DNA of 27,477 nt from Rhodobacteraceae bacterium UBA996 (GCA_002291955.1 DBBA01000239.1:1-27477), one strand, 5' to 3'; shown: positions 1-7,896, counted from the first letter of the stretch. A program made the numbers and translations. Notes: a model not told the origin generated them from the letters alone.

Positions 1-344
1 GCGGCGGCGTCGCGGCGGCCGGGCGCACCGTCGTCGGGCGAGACAAGGCGGCGGAGCGGCGCGAACAGGCCACCCTCGGACTCGGGCCCGGTCGCGGCGG
101 CGTCATCGCCGGACGCATCGTCATCCTGTCCGCCACCGCCGCTGTCATCGCTTCCAGCGTTATCGCCGCCGTCACCGGCACCGTCATCGGTGCCGTCGTC
201 ACCGCCATCCTCTCCGCCGTCGTCGTCGCCGTCGTCCTGCGCGACCGCCGCCGAGACCCAGGACAGTCGGTCATCGACCAGAGGCACCGCGAGCGAGATC
301 GCGACCACGACCAGCCATGCCCGCACCCAAACCTGACCTGCCAT
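1..344 (-). CDS. Secreted Asp/Gly-rich protein, N-terminal part (runs off left edge)
   Basis: Open reading frame of 114 full codons entering from the left edge; only the N-terminus is present. It starts at ATG 344 with AGGAAGG about 8 nt upstream. Residues 1-35 look like a signal peptide: a hydrophobic run (WLVVVAISLAV), then an AVA/Q cleavage site after residue 35. The next 50 or so residues are almost only Asp, Gly, Glu, Ser and Ala, followed by a more ordinary stretch (LFAPLRRLVSPDDG). The protein should therefore be exported. It diverges from an ECF sigma factor gene with a shared promoter region, so it is a likely target of that sigma. From memory, secreted S8 (subtilisin-like) peptidases with Asp/Gly-rich N-termini often lie next to sigma/anti-sigma pairs in Rhodobacterales. 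That identity is an inference, because no catalytic domain is in view. It could instead be a calcium-binding or adhesin-type protein. Confidence 0.72.
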   Translation of the reverse strand, partial: MAGQVWVRAWLVVVAISLAVPLVDDRLSWVSAAVAQDDGDDDGGEDGGDDGTDDGAGDGGDNAGSDDSGGGGQDDDASGDDAAATGPESEGGLFAPLRRLVSPDDGAPGRRDAA

Positions 345-430
345 CCTGCTGCCCTTCCTGCTTCGGCACCGCCCTCGGCGCCACACCTGTCAAACCGTTG
401 ACGGGGACCCTCGCCTTGTCCCGTCGGAAT

Positions 431-476
431 GACTACGAGTGAGGACCGGGAATATTCCCTGCGCCTGCACGTTGTC
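431..476. promoter_or_regulatory. Putative back-to-back ECF promoters sharing a palindromic -35 element
   Basis: The perfect 12-bp palindrome GGGAATATTCCC lies at 448-459. Read on the plus strand, GGAAT (449-453) is followed after exactly 17 nt by GTTGTC (471-476). Read on the minus strand, GGAAT (458-454) is followed after exactly 17 nt by GTAGTC (436-431). GGAAC-N16/17-GTT is the known form of many alphaproteobacterial ECF promoters such as EcfG targets. The plus promoter would start transcription around 482, about 20 nt before the sigma gene ATG at 502. The minus promoter would start around 425, about 80 nt before the secreted protein ATG at 344. The symmetry is seen directly; promoter function is inferred. 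Confidence 0.45.
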
Positions 477-501
477 ACCCGGAACAAGACGCGACGGAAG
501 A

Positions 502-1002
502 ATGCCCAGCCCTGCCCCCGACAGCTTTGCCGACGACCTGATCGCCCTGCTGCCGAACCTGCGGCGCTTTGCGCTGTCGCTGGCCCGTGCTGGTGACGTG
601 GCCGATGACCTCGTGCAGATCACCGTGGAGCGCGCATTGATGGCCCGCGACCGCTACGATCCCGCGGCACGGCTGGATGCCTGGTGCTTCCGCATCTTGA
701 AGAACGCCTGGATCGACATGACCCGCCGCACCCGCATCCGGGGCGTGTCGGTGGACGTGCACGACACGCCCGAGGCAGCGGTGACCTCGGGGACCGAGTC
801 CGAGGACCGCCTGATGGTGGACCAGGTGCTCGGCGCGATGGCGGGGCTGAGCGACGATCACCGCGAGGTGCTGACGCTCGTCTGCCTCGAGGAGATGAGC
901 TACGCCGAGGCGGCCGAGGTGATCGGGGTGCCCAAGGGAACGGTGATGAGCCGTCTGGCCCGCGCTCGCGCTGCGCTTGCCGAAAAGCTGGGAATAGGCT
1001 GA
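502..1002 (+). CDS. ECF (extracytoplasmic function) RNA polymerase sigma factor
   Basis: A 166-aa sigma-70 family protein of ECF size with only regions 2 and 4. Region 2 spans about residues 17-80 (GDVADDLVQITVERAL, then AWCFRILKNAWID, the core-binding and -10 recognition helices). Region 4 spans about 107-160 and contains the helix-turn-helix MSYAEAAEVIGVPKGTVMSRLARAR that reads the -35 element. ATG 502 is preferred to the in-frame GTG at 439 because the proposed promoter lies between them and the ATG product begins right at the family domain; the Shine-Dalgarno is weak (GGAAG almost touching the ATG). The next gene, 70 bp downstream on the same strand, encodes its likely membrane anti-sigma factor. 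By this arrangement the sigma is held at the membrane until an envelope or stress signal frees it. The promoter suggests autoregulation. Confidence 0.93.
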   Translation: MPSPAPDSFADDLIALLPNLRRFALSLARAGDVADDLVQITVERALMARDRYDPAARLDAWCFRILKNAWIDMTRRTRIRGVSVDVHDTPEAAVTSGTESEDRLMVDQVLGAMAGLSDDHREVLTLVCLEEMSYAEAAEVIGVPKGTVMSRLARARAALAEKLGIG

Positions 1003-1072
1003 CGCCTGGTGCGTAAACGGGTTGTGACAGGACGGATGCGCCTGACGGACACGGTGATCGGGGACGACGCGG

Positions 1073-1855
1073 ATGGATGATGAAACGCTGATGGCCTATG
1101 CGGACGGGGAACTGGACCCCGCCACGGCGGCGCAGGTTGCGGCAGCAGCGGCGACCGACCGGGACGTGGCCGCCCGGATCGAGATGTTCCGCCGGACGCG
1201 GGCGGCGCTGGCGGCCCATCGGAGCGCACCACCTCTGCCCGACGCCATGGCCGAACGGCTGGCTGAACGCATCCGGTCGGCCGCTGCGCCTGTCGTGGCG
1301 CCTGCCGCCGTGGCGACGGCGGAACCCGCGGCTGCGCCGTCCGGGGCGACGGTCGTGCCACTTCCCGCCCATCGCCCCCTGGTCTGGCCGGTGGCACTGG
1401 CGGCAAGCCTCGCGCTGGCGGTGGGTCTGGGGACGGGCCTGCAGCTGGGCGCCCCCGGCGAAGCCCCGGTCCGCGGAGCGGCGGTGACGGCGCTGGATGC
1501 GCCCGGATTGCCCGAGGCGCTGGCGACCCTGCCCGCGGGCGATCGCACCACCCTGCCCGACGGCACCGAACTGGCCATGGTCGCCAGCTTCCGCGGACCC
1601 GATGGTGCCTTGTGCCGCGAATTCGAGACGGTGCGCGCCGACGCCGACACCCTGGTGTCGGTCGCCTGCCACGACGGGTCGGGGACGGGACCCGCCTGGG
1701 ACGTGCGGTTCGCGCTGGCCGCGGCCCCCGACAGCGGCGGCTACGCGCCCGCCTCGTCCATCGAGGCGCTCGAGGTGTGGCTGGACGTCACCGGGATGGG
1801 CGAATCGCTGACGCTGGAGGACGAGGCCGCGGCGCTGGCAGGGCTGGCCCCCTGA
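1073..1855 (+). CDS. Membrane-anchored anti-sigma factor
   Basis: 260 aa. The N-terminal cytoplasmic part (1-50: DDETLMAYADGELDPATAAQV..., then RTRAALAAHR) has the helical pattern of anti-sigma N-terminal domains, but lacks the His-x3-Cys-x2-Cys zinc site of the ZAS type. An Ala/Pro-rich linker (about 68-98) leads to one transmembrane helix at about 103-124 (LVWPVALAASLALAVGLGTG). The remaining 130 residues would be periplasmic and contain two cysteines, C181 and C199, which could form a disulfide. It follows the ECF sigma gene by 70 bp on the same strand, the classic sigma/anti-sigma operon. Its role should be to bind and silence that sigma and to pass on an envelope signal. The lack of a zinc motif argues against simple thiol sensing in the cytoplasm. 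No homologue is recognised by name. Confidence 0.82.
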   Translation: MDDETLMAYADGELDPATAAQVAAAAATDRDVAARIEMFRRTRAALAAHRSAPPLPDAMAERLAERIRSAAAPVVAPAAVATAEPAAAPSGATVVPLPAHRPLVWPVALAASLALAVGLGTGLQLGAPGEAPVRGAAVTALDAPGLPEALATLPAGDRTTLPDGTELAMVASFRGPDGALCREFETVRADADTLVSVACHDGSGTGPAWDVRFALAAAPDSGGYAPASSIEALEVWLDVTGMGESLTLEDEAAALAGLAP

Positions 1856-2550
1856 CGCGGGCAGACCCAGCGGCGGTGAACGGGACATCGTCGGTCCTGC
1901 TTGCGATCCGTGCGATCCGTCCTGGTCCTCGCGGCAGAAGGGCCTGTCTCGGGTCCTGATCGATCCGGTCGCTGGAGCCCTAAAGATCGAATGCGAGGAT
2001 GTCGGCTTCGCACGGGTCCTCTGCGACTACTGCCCTCAAGGCCGATTCCCGCCCCGGACCGGCCTTCGCAGTTCCTCGGGTCGTTCTGCGTCTCGCTTCT
2101 GTACCGCGGTTCCAGGCAGCAAGGGCCGGCGATCTTGTCGGCGGGCTGTCGCCGCCGCACCTCGGCGGTCCGGGTCGTCCGGGCCCGTGCTGCAACCCCG
2201 GATCGCGTTGCGGTCGAACTTGCCCCGATCGCTCTGGTCACGCAGCCGCGCGTCGGATCTCGCAGCCAGGCCCAGGTTCAGACGCGTCGCCTCTCCCAAG
2301 GCGCCACCCCAGGACGCCGCCGCGACAGCCAGGGGCACGCCCGGGACCCATCCCCTGTTGGAGGCGACAGCCCGGCGAGGGCGACAACACCTTCACGCAT
2401 GCCGGATGACCCGTCCGCCATGCCCCCGGCGCATCGGCGCTGGTCAGGCTGCGATCAAAACCTCACGCGGTCGGGCAAGGGCACAAGACCCTGCGGATGG
2501 CCCGCGTGCTGATCACGGACCGGGCGTCACGGCCCCCGGCCGCGCGCCCC
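1856..2550. other. Long intergenic region without a convincing gene
   Basis: About 695 bp between the anti-sigma gene and the end of guaB. Open frames exist on both strands, up to 203 codons, but all are rich in Arg, Pro and Ser, have no good ribosome site and show no recognisable motif. A 100-codon minus frame (2036-2338) has a short protein-like start (PLAVAAASWGGALGEATRLNL), then loses that character. The segment starts with a tandem duplication of TGCGATCCG at 1902-1919 and has an unusual density of GATC-containing words (near 1905, 1914, 1958, 1962, 1985, 2131, 2201, 2227, 2256). I see no tRNA fold, no terminal inverted repeats and no transposase motif. It may be the relic of a decayed gene or an untranslated regulatory region. 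Confidence 0.5.
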
Positions 2551-3999
2551 CTACCCGACCCGGTAGTTCGGGCTTTCGCGCGTGATCTGCACGTCGTGGA
2601 CATGGCTTTCGCGCAGGCCCGCGCCGGTGATCCGCACGAACTGGGCGCGCGCCTGCATCTCGGCCACGGTCGCGGCGCCGACATAGCCCATGGCGGCGCG
2701 CAGGCCGCCCACCAGCTGGTGGATTACGGCCGCCGCGGCGCCCTTGTAGGGCACCTGCCCCTCGATCCCCTCGGGCACCAGCTTGTCGCTGGCCGCATCC
2801 TTCTGGAAGTAGCGGTCGGCGGACCCGCGCGCCATGGCGCCGATGGACCCCATGCCGCGGTAGCTCTTGAAGCTGCGGCCCTGGTACAGGATGACCTCGC
2901 CCGGCGCCTCGTCGGTGCCCGCGATCATGCTGCCGACCATGGCGCAGGCGGCGCCCGCGGCGATAGCCTTGGCGAAATCGCCCGACGACTTGATGCCGCC
3001 ATCCGCGATCACCGGCACGCCGCCCGCGGCCCCGGCCGAATCAAGGATCGCGGTCAGTTGCGGCACGCCCACGCCCGCGACGATGCGCGTGGTGCAGATC
3101 GACCCCGGACCGATGCCGACCTTGACACCATCCGCCCCCGCCCCGATCAGCGCGCGGGTGGCTTCCGCCGTGGCGACGTTGCCCGCGACCACCTGCACCT
3201 CGTTCGACAACCGCTTGATGCGCTCGACCGCGCGCGCGACGCCTTCGCTGTGCCCGTGCGCGGTATCCACCACGATAAGGTCGCAGCCCGCGTCGATCAG
3301 CGCCTCCGACCGGGCGAACCCGGCATCGCCGACCGTGGTCGCCGCGGCCACCCGCAGGCGGCCGAGCGCGTCCTTGCAGGCGACGGGGTTCAGCACTGCC
3401 TGCTCGGTGTCCTTCAGGGTCAGAAGCCCCGTCAGCCGCCCCTGCCCGTCGGTGACCAGGAGCTTCTCGATCCGCCGCGCCTTCATCAGGCTTTTCGCCT
3501 CGTCCAGGTCCGCAGGTTCGGTCAGCACGGCCAAGTTGTCGGCGGTCATCACCACGCGCACGGGCGTCGCGTCGTCGGACGCAAACCGCATGTCGCGGTT
3601 CGTGACGATCCCCAGCACATGGCCACGCTCATCGACCACCGGGAACCCGGTCACGTTGTAACGGTCCTGCAGCGCGCGGGCATCGCCCACGGTCTGGTCG
3701 GCGCGCAGGGTGATCGGGTTGTACACGATCCCCGACACGAAGCGCTTGACCCGCCGCACCTCGGCCGCCTGCTGGTCCACGTCGAGGTTGCGGTGGATCA
3801 CCCCCATCCCGCCCGCCTGCGCCATGGCGATGGCCATGCGCGCTTCCGTCACCGTGTCCATGGCGGACGACAGAAGCGGGATGTTCAGCCGGATCGCCTT
3901 CGTCACCTGGGTCGTCGTATCCGCGTGCGACGGCAGCACGCTCGACGCGCCCGGCACCAGAAGCACGTCGTCAAAGGTCAGCGCTTCGCGGATCTGCAT
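2551..3999 (-). CDS. guaB: Inosine-5'-monophosphate dehydrogenase
   Basis: 482 aa, normal family length. It catalyses the NAD-dependent oxidation of IMP to XMP, the committed step of guanine nucleotide synthesis, in the cytosol. The protein starts with the typical MQIREALTFDDVLLVP; this ATG (3999) is chosen over an in-frame upstream start at 4176 because homology begins exactly here. A TIM-barrel is interrupted by two CBS domains at about 92-205. The catalytic loop GIGPGSICTTR carries the nucleophile Cys302, followed by IVAGVGVPQ. The nucleotide-binding SSAMDTV and the flap-associated region near YRGMGS are present, as is GQVPYKG. The gene follows der in the same direction, 189 bp downstream, with a repeat hairpin in between, so it is probably transcribed separately. 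Confidence 0.98.
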   Translation of the reverse strand: MQIREALTFDDVLLVPGASSVLPSHADTTTQVTKAIRLNIPLLSSAMDTVTEARMAIAMAQAGGMGVIHRNLDVDQQAAEVRRVKRFVSGIVYNPITLRADQTVGDARALQDRYNVTGFPVVDERGHVLGIVTNRDMRFASDDATPVRVVMTADNLAVLTEPADLDEAKSLMKARRIEKLLVTDGQGRLTGLLTLKDTEQAVLNPVACKDALGRLRVAAATTVGDAGFARSEALIDAGCDLIVVDTAHGHSEGVARAVERIKRLSNEVQVVAGNVATAEATRALIGAGADGVKVGIGPGSICTTRIVAGVGVPQLTAILDSAGAAGGVPVIADGGIKSSGDFAKAIAAGAACAMVGSMIAGTDEAPGEVILYQGRSFKSYRGMGSIGAMARGSADRYFQKDAASDKLVPEGIEGQVPYKGAAAAVIHQLVGGLRAAMGYVGAATVAEMQARAQFVRITGAGLRESHVHDVQITRESPNYRVG

Positions 4000-4147
4000 G
4001 GGGCACACGTCCTCGGGCGACCGGGCGGAAGACCTCCCGCGCACCGGTCCGGTTGGCACGTCCCTATTCCACGGGCAGACAGGGAAGGAAAGGCCCCCTG
4101 CAACGGACCAGCCCACCCCCTCATCCTGTCTCAAATATCCCGGGGGT

Positions 4148-4166
4148 CCGGGGGCAGAGCCCCCGG
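4148..4166. repeat. GC hairpin repeat (Rhodobacterales intergenic type), likely terminator of der
   Basis: CCGGGGGC, loop AGA, GCCCCCGG: an 8-bp perfect stem with a 3-nt loop, preceded by TCAAATATCCCGGGGG. It lies 22 bp downstream of the der stop codon and upstream of guaB. The same element, with an additional internal hairpin, appears at 20535-20580. There is no long T-run, so it may act as a terminator without U-tract or as an RNA processing or stabilising element. Confidence 0.6.
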
Positions 4167-4188
4167 CCTTCGCCACCTGCGCGACTCT

Positions 4189-5631
4189 TTACTTCGCCAA
4201 ATGCTTCTTCAGCTTCGACGGCTGCGCCTTACGGCGGTCCTTGAACGGGTTGGCGTCGCCCTGCCCGCGCAGGGTCAGGCGGATCGGTGTGCCGGGCATG
4301 TCGAAGTCGGCGCGCAAACCATTCACCAGATACCGCACATAGGCGTCCGGCACATCCTCGGGGCGGCTCGTCATCACCACGAAGCCGGGGGGCCTTGTCT
4401 TGACCTGGGTCATGTAGCGCAGGCGGATGCGCCGCCCGCCCGGTGCCGGGGGCGGATGGGCGGCGACCATGGCGGCGAGCCACTGGTTCAGCTTCGCGGT
4501 CGTCACGCGCCGGTTCCAGACAACATGCGCGGCCACGATCGCGTCGTGCAGCCGGTCAAGGCCCCGGCCCGTTTTCGCCGACACGGTGACCAGGGGCGCG
4601 CCCTTTAACTGCGGCAGCGCGGTCTCGAACTTCTGCAGGAGCGCCTTCAGCGTGTCCCGCCGGTCCTCGGCGATGTCCCACTTGTTGACGGCGACCACTA
4701 CCGCCCGCCCCTCGCGCTCGGCCAGGTCCGCGATGCGCAGGTCCTGCGTCTCGAACGGGATCTCCACGTCGAGCAGCACCACCACGACCTCGGCGAACTT
4801 GACCGCGCGGATGCCGTCGGCGACCGACATCTTCTCCAGCTTGTCGTCGATCCGGCCCTTCTTGCGCATGCCCGCCGTGTCCCAGATGCGCATGGGCGTG
4901 CCCATCCAGTCGGTGCGGACGGAAATCGCGTCGCGGGTGATCCCGGCCTCGGGACCGGTCAGCAGACGCTCCTCGCCCAGGATGCGGTTCACGAGCGTGG
5001 ATTTCCCTGCGTTCGGGCGACCTACCACGGCCACCTGCAGGGGGCGCGTCGCAGAGGGGGCCCAGTCCGGCCCCTCCTCGCCATCCACCACGTCCACGTC
5101 GGTGACGGGCGCGCTCTCCGCCGACGTCGCCTCGGCGGCCTCGACCAGCGGCTGCAGGACAAAGGCGAGTTCGCCCAGCCCCTCGCCATGTTCGGCCGAC
5201 AGGCGGATCGGCTCGCCCAGACCCAGTTCCCAGGCTTCAAGCACCCCGGCATCGGCGGCCGACCCCTCGGCCTTGTTGGCCGCCAGCAGCACATGCGCGT
5301 TCTTCTTGCGCAGGATGTCGGCGAAGGTGCGGTCGGCGGGGGTCACGCCTGCGCGGGCGTCGATCACGAACAGGCAGGCGTCGGCCATTTCCACCGCGCG
5401 TTCCGTCAGGCGGCGCATGCGGCCCTGCAGGCTGTCGTCGGTCGCGTCCTCCAGCCCTGCGGAATCGAGCACGGTGAACTTGAGCGGCCCCAGCCGCGCG
5501 TCGCCTTCGCGCAGGTCACGCGTCACCCCAGGCTGGTCGTCCACCAGCGCCAGCCTGCGCCCCACCAGCCGGTTGAACAGCGTGGACTTGCCCACGTTGG
5601 GCCGCCCGACGATGGCAAGGACAAAGGACAT
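4189..5631 (-). CDS. der: Ribosome biogenesis GTPase Der (EngA)
   Basis: 480 aa, typical for the family. Two tandem GTPase domains act in late assembly of the 50S ribosomal subunit. Domain 1 (about 3-165) has P-loop GRPNVGKST (9-17), DSAGL (G3) and NKAE at 119-122, where NKxD is usual; the Asp-to-Glu change in G4 is seen in alphaproteobacterial Der proteins as I recall. Domain 2 (about 198-365) has GRPNAGKST (204-212), DTAGM and a standard NKWD. A C-terminal KH-like domain (about 370-460, with KTRPPGFVVMTSRPEDVPDAYVRYL) ends in a basic tail (KDRRKAQPSKLKKHLAK). It is the last gene of the yfgM-bamB-der series, 48 bp after bamB, in the same order as in Escherichia coli. Confidence 0.98.
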   Translation of the reverse strand: MSFVLAIVGRPNVGKSTLFNRLVGRRLALVDDQPGVTRDLREGDARLGPLKFTVLDSAGLEDATDDSLQGRMRRLTERAVEMADACLFVIDARAGVTPADRTFADILRKKNAHVLLAANKAEGSAADAGVLEAWELGLGEPIRLSAEHGEGLGELAFVLQPLVEAAEATSAESAPVTDVDVVDGEEGPDWAPSATRPLQVAVVGRPNAGKSTLVNRILGEERLLTGPEAGITRDAISVRTDWMGTPMRIWDTAGMRKKGRIDDKLEKMSVADGIRAVKFAEVVVVLLDVEIPFETQDLRIADLAEREGRAVVVAVNKWDIAEDRRDTLKALLQKFETALPQLKGAPLVTVSAKTGRGLDRLHDAIVAAHVVWNRRVTTAKLNQWLAAMVAAHPPPAPGGRRIRLRYMTQVKTRPPGFVVMTSRPEDVPDAYVRYLVNGLRADFDMPGTPIRLTLRGQGDANPFKDRRKAQPSKLKKHLAK

Positions 5632-5679
5632 CGGCAGACGCTCCCGGGTTCGAAGCGCCCCCCTTACACGGGGTGGCGC

Positions 5680-7020
5680 CTAGCGGAAAGCCAGAAGCTG
5701 CCCGCGGCCCGACACGACCCACAGCGCGCCCTGCGCGAGCGCGGGCAGGCTGGCGGCCCCCCCGGGGATCGTGGCGGCAAAAGTCTGGGCGCCCGAGACC
5801 GGGTCGAATCCACGCAGCGTGTCGTCGCCCCCCGCAACCCACAGCCGCCCGCCCGCAAGGACCGGGCCGTAATGCGGGAACACGTCGCGGATGCGGCGGG
5901 GGCGCTGGGTGGTCAGGTAGGGGAGTTCGACGCGCCAGACAACCGAGCCATCGGTCGCGGACAGGCGCACCAGTTCGCCGATCTCGTTGACCACGAACAC
6001 CGACCCGCCCGCCACGACCGGCGGACCCATCGCACCATCATCGGCGGACCACAGGCGGCGCCCGGTCTGCGCCTCGAGCGCCACGGTCTGACCGGTGGCA
6101 TTGCCCGCATAGATCACGGCATCCGCCAGTACCGGATCGCCCGCGATATCGGTGATCCGGGCAAAGGCACGACCCAGGCGCTGGCCCGCGATGGCCTCCT
6201 GCCAGATGCGGGTGCCATCCGGGCGCGCCGCCACCAACTGGCCGGCCGACCCCGGGAACACGATCAGGTCGGGACCAAGAAGCGGCCCGGCGGGCGAGGT
6301 CACGCCCACCGGCGACCGCGTGCCCGGGAAGGACCACAGCACCCGCCCGTTCGCGGCATCGACTGCCCACGCTCTGTTGTCGCGGCCCGCGACATAGACC
6401 GCGCCGTCGCGCACGGCCGGTGCGCCCATCGCCGCGGCGTCCAGCCGCTGGCGCCACAGCACCGCGCCCGACCCGGCATCGAGCGCCACGAGTTCGCCAA
6501 AGGGCGTGGCAGCAAAGACGCGCCCCCCGCCCGCGGCGAGCCCGCCGCCCGTCACGGTGCCCGACCGCTGACCGGGCGGTGTCAGGTCCGCGGTCCACAG
6601 CACACCGCCCCCCGTGGACGTGGCCTGCAGGCGCGCGCGGCTGTCGATGGTGAACACCGCGCCGCCTGCGATCACCGGGGCGGTTGCGATGCGGTTCCGG
6701 CGGTTGTCGCCCGAACCGATCGACACCGACAGCGCCAGCACCGGCGCCGCCGACAGCGTGGCATGGGGCGCGCGATGGTCGGGCCCGCCGCCGCGATGGG
6801 TCCAGTCCCCCAAGGCCTGGGCCGCTGGGAGGGCAACCGGGTCGGCGCGGTTCTCGACGTCGGGCGGCGCGACCGCCGCCGTGCCGTCCTCGGCCGGAAG
6901 CGACGCCGTCAAAGGCGTGCGCGTGTCGAAGCGTTCGCCCGGCAGGATAAGCTCCCGTTCGGCGCAGCCGCCCGCCACTAGCACGGCCAGAAGGCCAAAG
7001 GTCACCGATCTCGCTGCCAC
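5680..7020 (-). CDS. bamB: Outer-membrane protein assembly lipoprotein BamB-like (PQQ-type beta-propeller)
   Basis: 446 aa. The N-terminus is a lipoprotein signal with lipobox LVAGGC, acylated Cys19. A linker is followed by repeated beta-propeller blades of the PQQ/quinoprotein type, with recurring G.v.a.d...G...W patterns: STGGGVLWTADL, DAGSGAVLWRQRL, DAANGRVLWSFPG, EAQTGRRLWSADD, SATDGSVVWRVEL, DPVSGAQTFAATI. BamB binds BamA at the periplasmic face of the outer membrane and helps fold beta-barrel proteins. The start is GTG 7020, which places the signal peptide exactly; no ATG is available. The gene lies 82 bp after the yfgM-like gene and 48 bp before der, the same synteny as in enterobacteria, which supports BamB over an unrelated PQQ-repeat protein. 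Confidence 0.92.
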   Translation of the reverse strand: MAARSVTFGLLAVLVAGGCAERELILPGERFDTRTPLTASLPAEDGTAAVAPPDVENRADPVALPAAQALGDWTHRGGGPDHRAPHATLSAAPVLALSVSIGSGDNRRNRIATAPVIAGGAVFTIDSRARLQATSTGGGVLWTADLTPPGQRSGTVTGGGLAAGGGRVFAATPFGELVALDAGSGAVLWRQRLDAAAMGAPAVRDGAVYVAGRDNRAWAVDAANGRVLWSFPGTRSPVGVTSPAGPLLGPDLIVFPGSAGQLVAARPDGTRIWQEAIAGQRLGRAFARITDIAGDPVLADAVIYAGNATGQTVALEAQTGRRLWSADDGAMGPPVVAGGSVFVVNEIGELVRLSATDGSVVWRVELPYLTTQRPRRIRDVFPHYGPVLAGGRLWVAGGDDTLRGFDPVSGAQTFAATIPGGAASLPALAQGALWVVSGRGQLLAFR

Positions 7021-7102
7021 CGCGCTGCCCCCACCGCCTGTCCTTGGTCAGTCGCCGCAGGTCGCCGACCCTGACCGTTCGTTGCCCCGCTGCGCGCGGC
7101 TG

Positions 7103-7759
7103 TCACCCCTCGCCGGGATCGCCACCCAGCGCCACAATCGTCTGCTGGGCCCGGGTCCGCAAGCCTGCGCTCACACCGTCCTCCTGCAGAAGCGCGCGCA
7201 GGCGTGCGATTGCGGCCTCGGTGTCGCCGCCTTCGGCCTCGGCCAGGGCGATCTGCTCTTCGGCCAGTTGCCGGAAGGGCGCCCCGGGGGCGGTCAGGCC
7301 CGTCAGTTCCGCGATCCGGTCGGCCGGCGGCGTGCCTGCGGCCCCCGCCAGCATCAGTCGCTTCAGCGTGGCGAGCTGGCGGTACAGCGGGCTGAGCCCG
7401 GGATCGGATTCAAGCGCGCTCAACCGCGCCACGGCAGCCGCGGTATCACCCCCGTCGCGCTGCGCGCCCGCCGCAAGCAACGCAACCAGCGCCGCCGCAT
7501 CGCCCGACGCCGGGACCTCAGACAGGCCGGTCGCCCGCACGATCGGGTCGGTCGCATCCAGCGCCGTCAGCACCCGGTCACCCATGGCCTGCGCTGCCGC
7601 ATCGGCCTCAGCCTTGCGCCATTCGTTCCATGCGGCCCCGCCGACAAGCCCAAGAACCAGGAGCGCCCCGATCCAGCCATACCGGCGAAGACCGGCATAG
7701 AAACGGTCGCGCCGGACCTCTTCGGTCACCTCGTCGATGAAGCTGTCGGAATTGCTCAA
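7103..7759 (-). CDS. YfgM-like tetratricopeptide protein, membrane-anchored (SecYEG-associated type)
   Basis: 218 aa. The short N-terminal cytoplasmic segment (SNSDSFIDEVTEEVRRDRF) is followed by one transmembrane helix at about 27-45 (YGWIGALLVLGLVGGAAW) and an Ala-rich, TPR-like periplasmic domain of helical repeats to the C-terminus. This is the layout of the YfgM/TPR_21 family, an adapter between the SecYEG translocon and periplasmic chaperones in E. coli. The start is TTG 7759: translation from it gives the conserved N-terminus, a GGGGGGA sequence sits just upstream, and no ATG is near. It precedes bamB and der in the same direction, as in E. coli (yfgM-bamB-der), supporting the assignment. 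How far the E. coli role holds in this organism is an inference. Confidence 0.88.
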   Translation of the reverse strand: MSNSDSFIDEVTEEVRRDRFYAGLRRYGWIGALLVLGLVGGAAWNEWRKAEADAAAQAMGDRVLTALDATDPIVRATGLSEVPASGDAAALVALLAAGAQRDGGDTAAAVARLSALESDPGLSPLYRQLATLKRLMLAGAAGTPPADRIAELTGLTAPGAPFRQLAEEQIALAEAEGGDTEAAIARLRALLQEDGVSAGLRTRAQQTIVALGGDPGEG

Positions 7760-7783
7760 GGTCCCCCCCGCGTTTCGGCGCTA

Positions 7784-7811
7784 CCTAGACCAATCCGCCG
7801 CACCTTGCCAA
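7784..7811 (-). promoter_or_regulatory. Candidate sigma-70 promoter for yfgM-bamB-der
   Basis: On the minus strand TTGGCA (7811-7806; 5/6 match to the -35 consensus), a 16-nt spacer and TCTAGG (7789-7784; 3/6 match to -10). The predicted start near 7777 leaves a leader of about 18 nt before the TTG start codon. The -10 is weak, so confidence is modest. Confidence 0.33.
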
Positions 7812-7896
7812 GCGTTCGCCGAGGCGACACCGGACAGTCATCGGCGCCGCATCCCCGGGAACGGCGACAGCCCGATCCGGGGACAGGTCGGCCCGC

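Noticed and set aside
439..501. GTG 439 as start of the ECF sigma factor
   Set aside because: It lies before the proposed promoter and adds a segment unlike the family; ATG 502 fits the domain start.
2036..2338. 100-codon minus-strand frame with a protein-like start
   Set aside because: Only the first 35 residues or so look protein-like; the rest is Arg-rich and no family is recognised. Kept only as part of the intergenic description.
1901..2512. 203-codon plus-strand frame in the long intergenic region
   Set aside because: Arg/Pro/Ser-rich throughout, no hydrophobic core, no motif and no ribosome site.
2497..4608. 703-codon plus-strand open frame opposite guaB and der
   Set aside because: It is a shadow of guaB and the end of der; His/Arg/Gly-rich with no motif, typical of antisense frames in very GC-rich genes.
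5188..6981. 597-codon plus-strand frame opposite der and bamB
   Set aside because: Antisense shadow of two well-identified genes; no ribosome site or domain.
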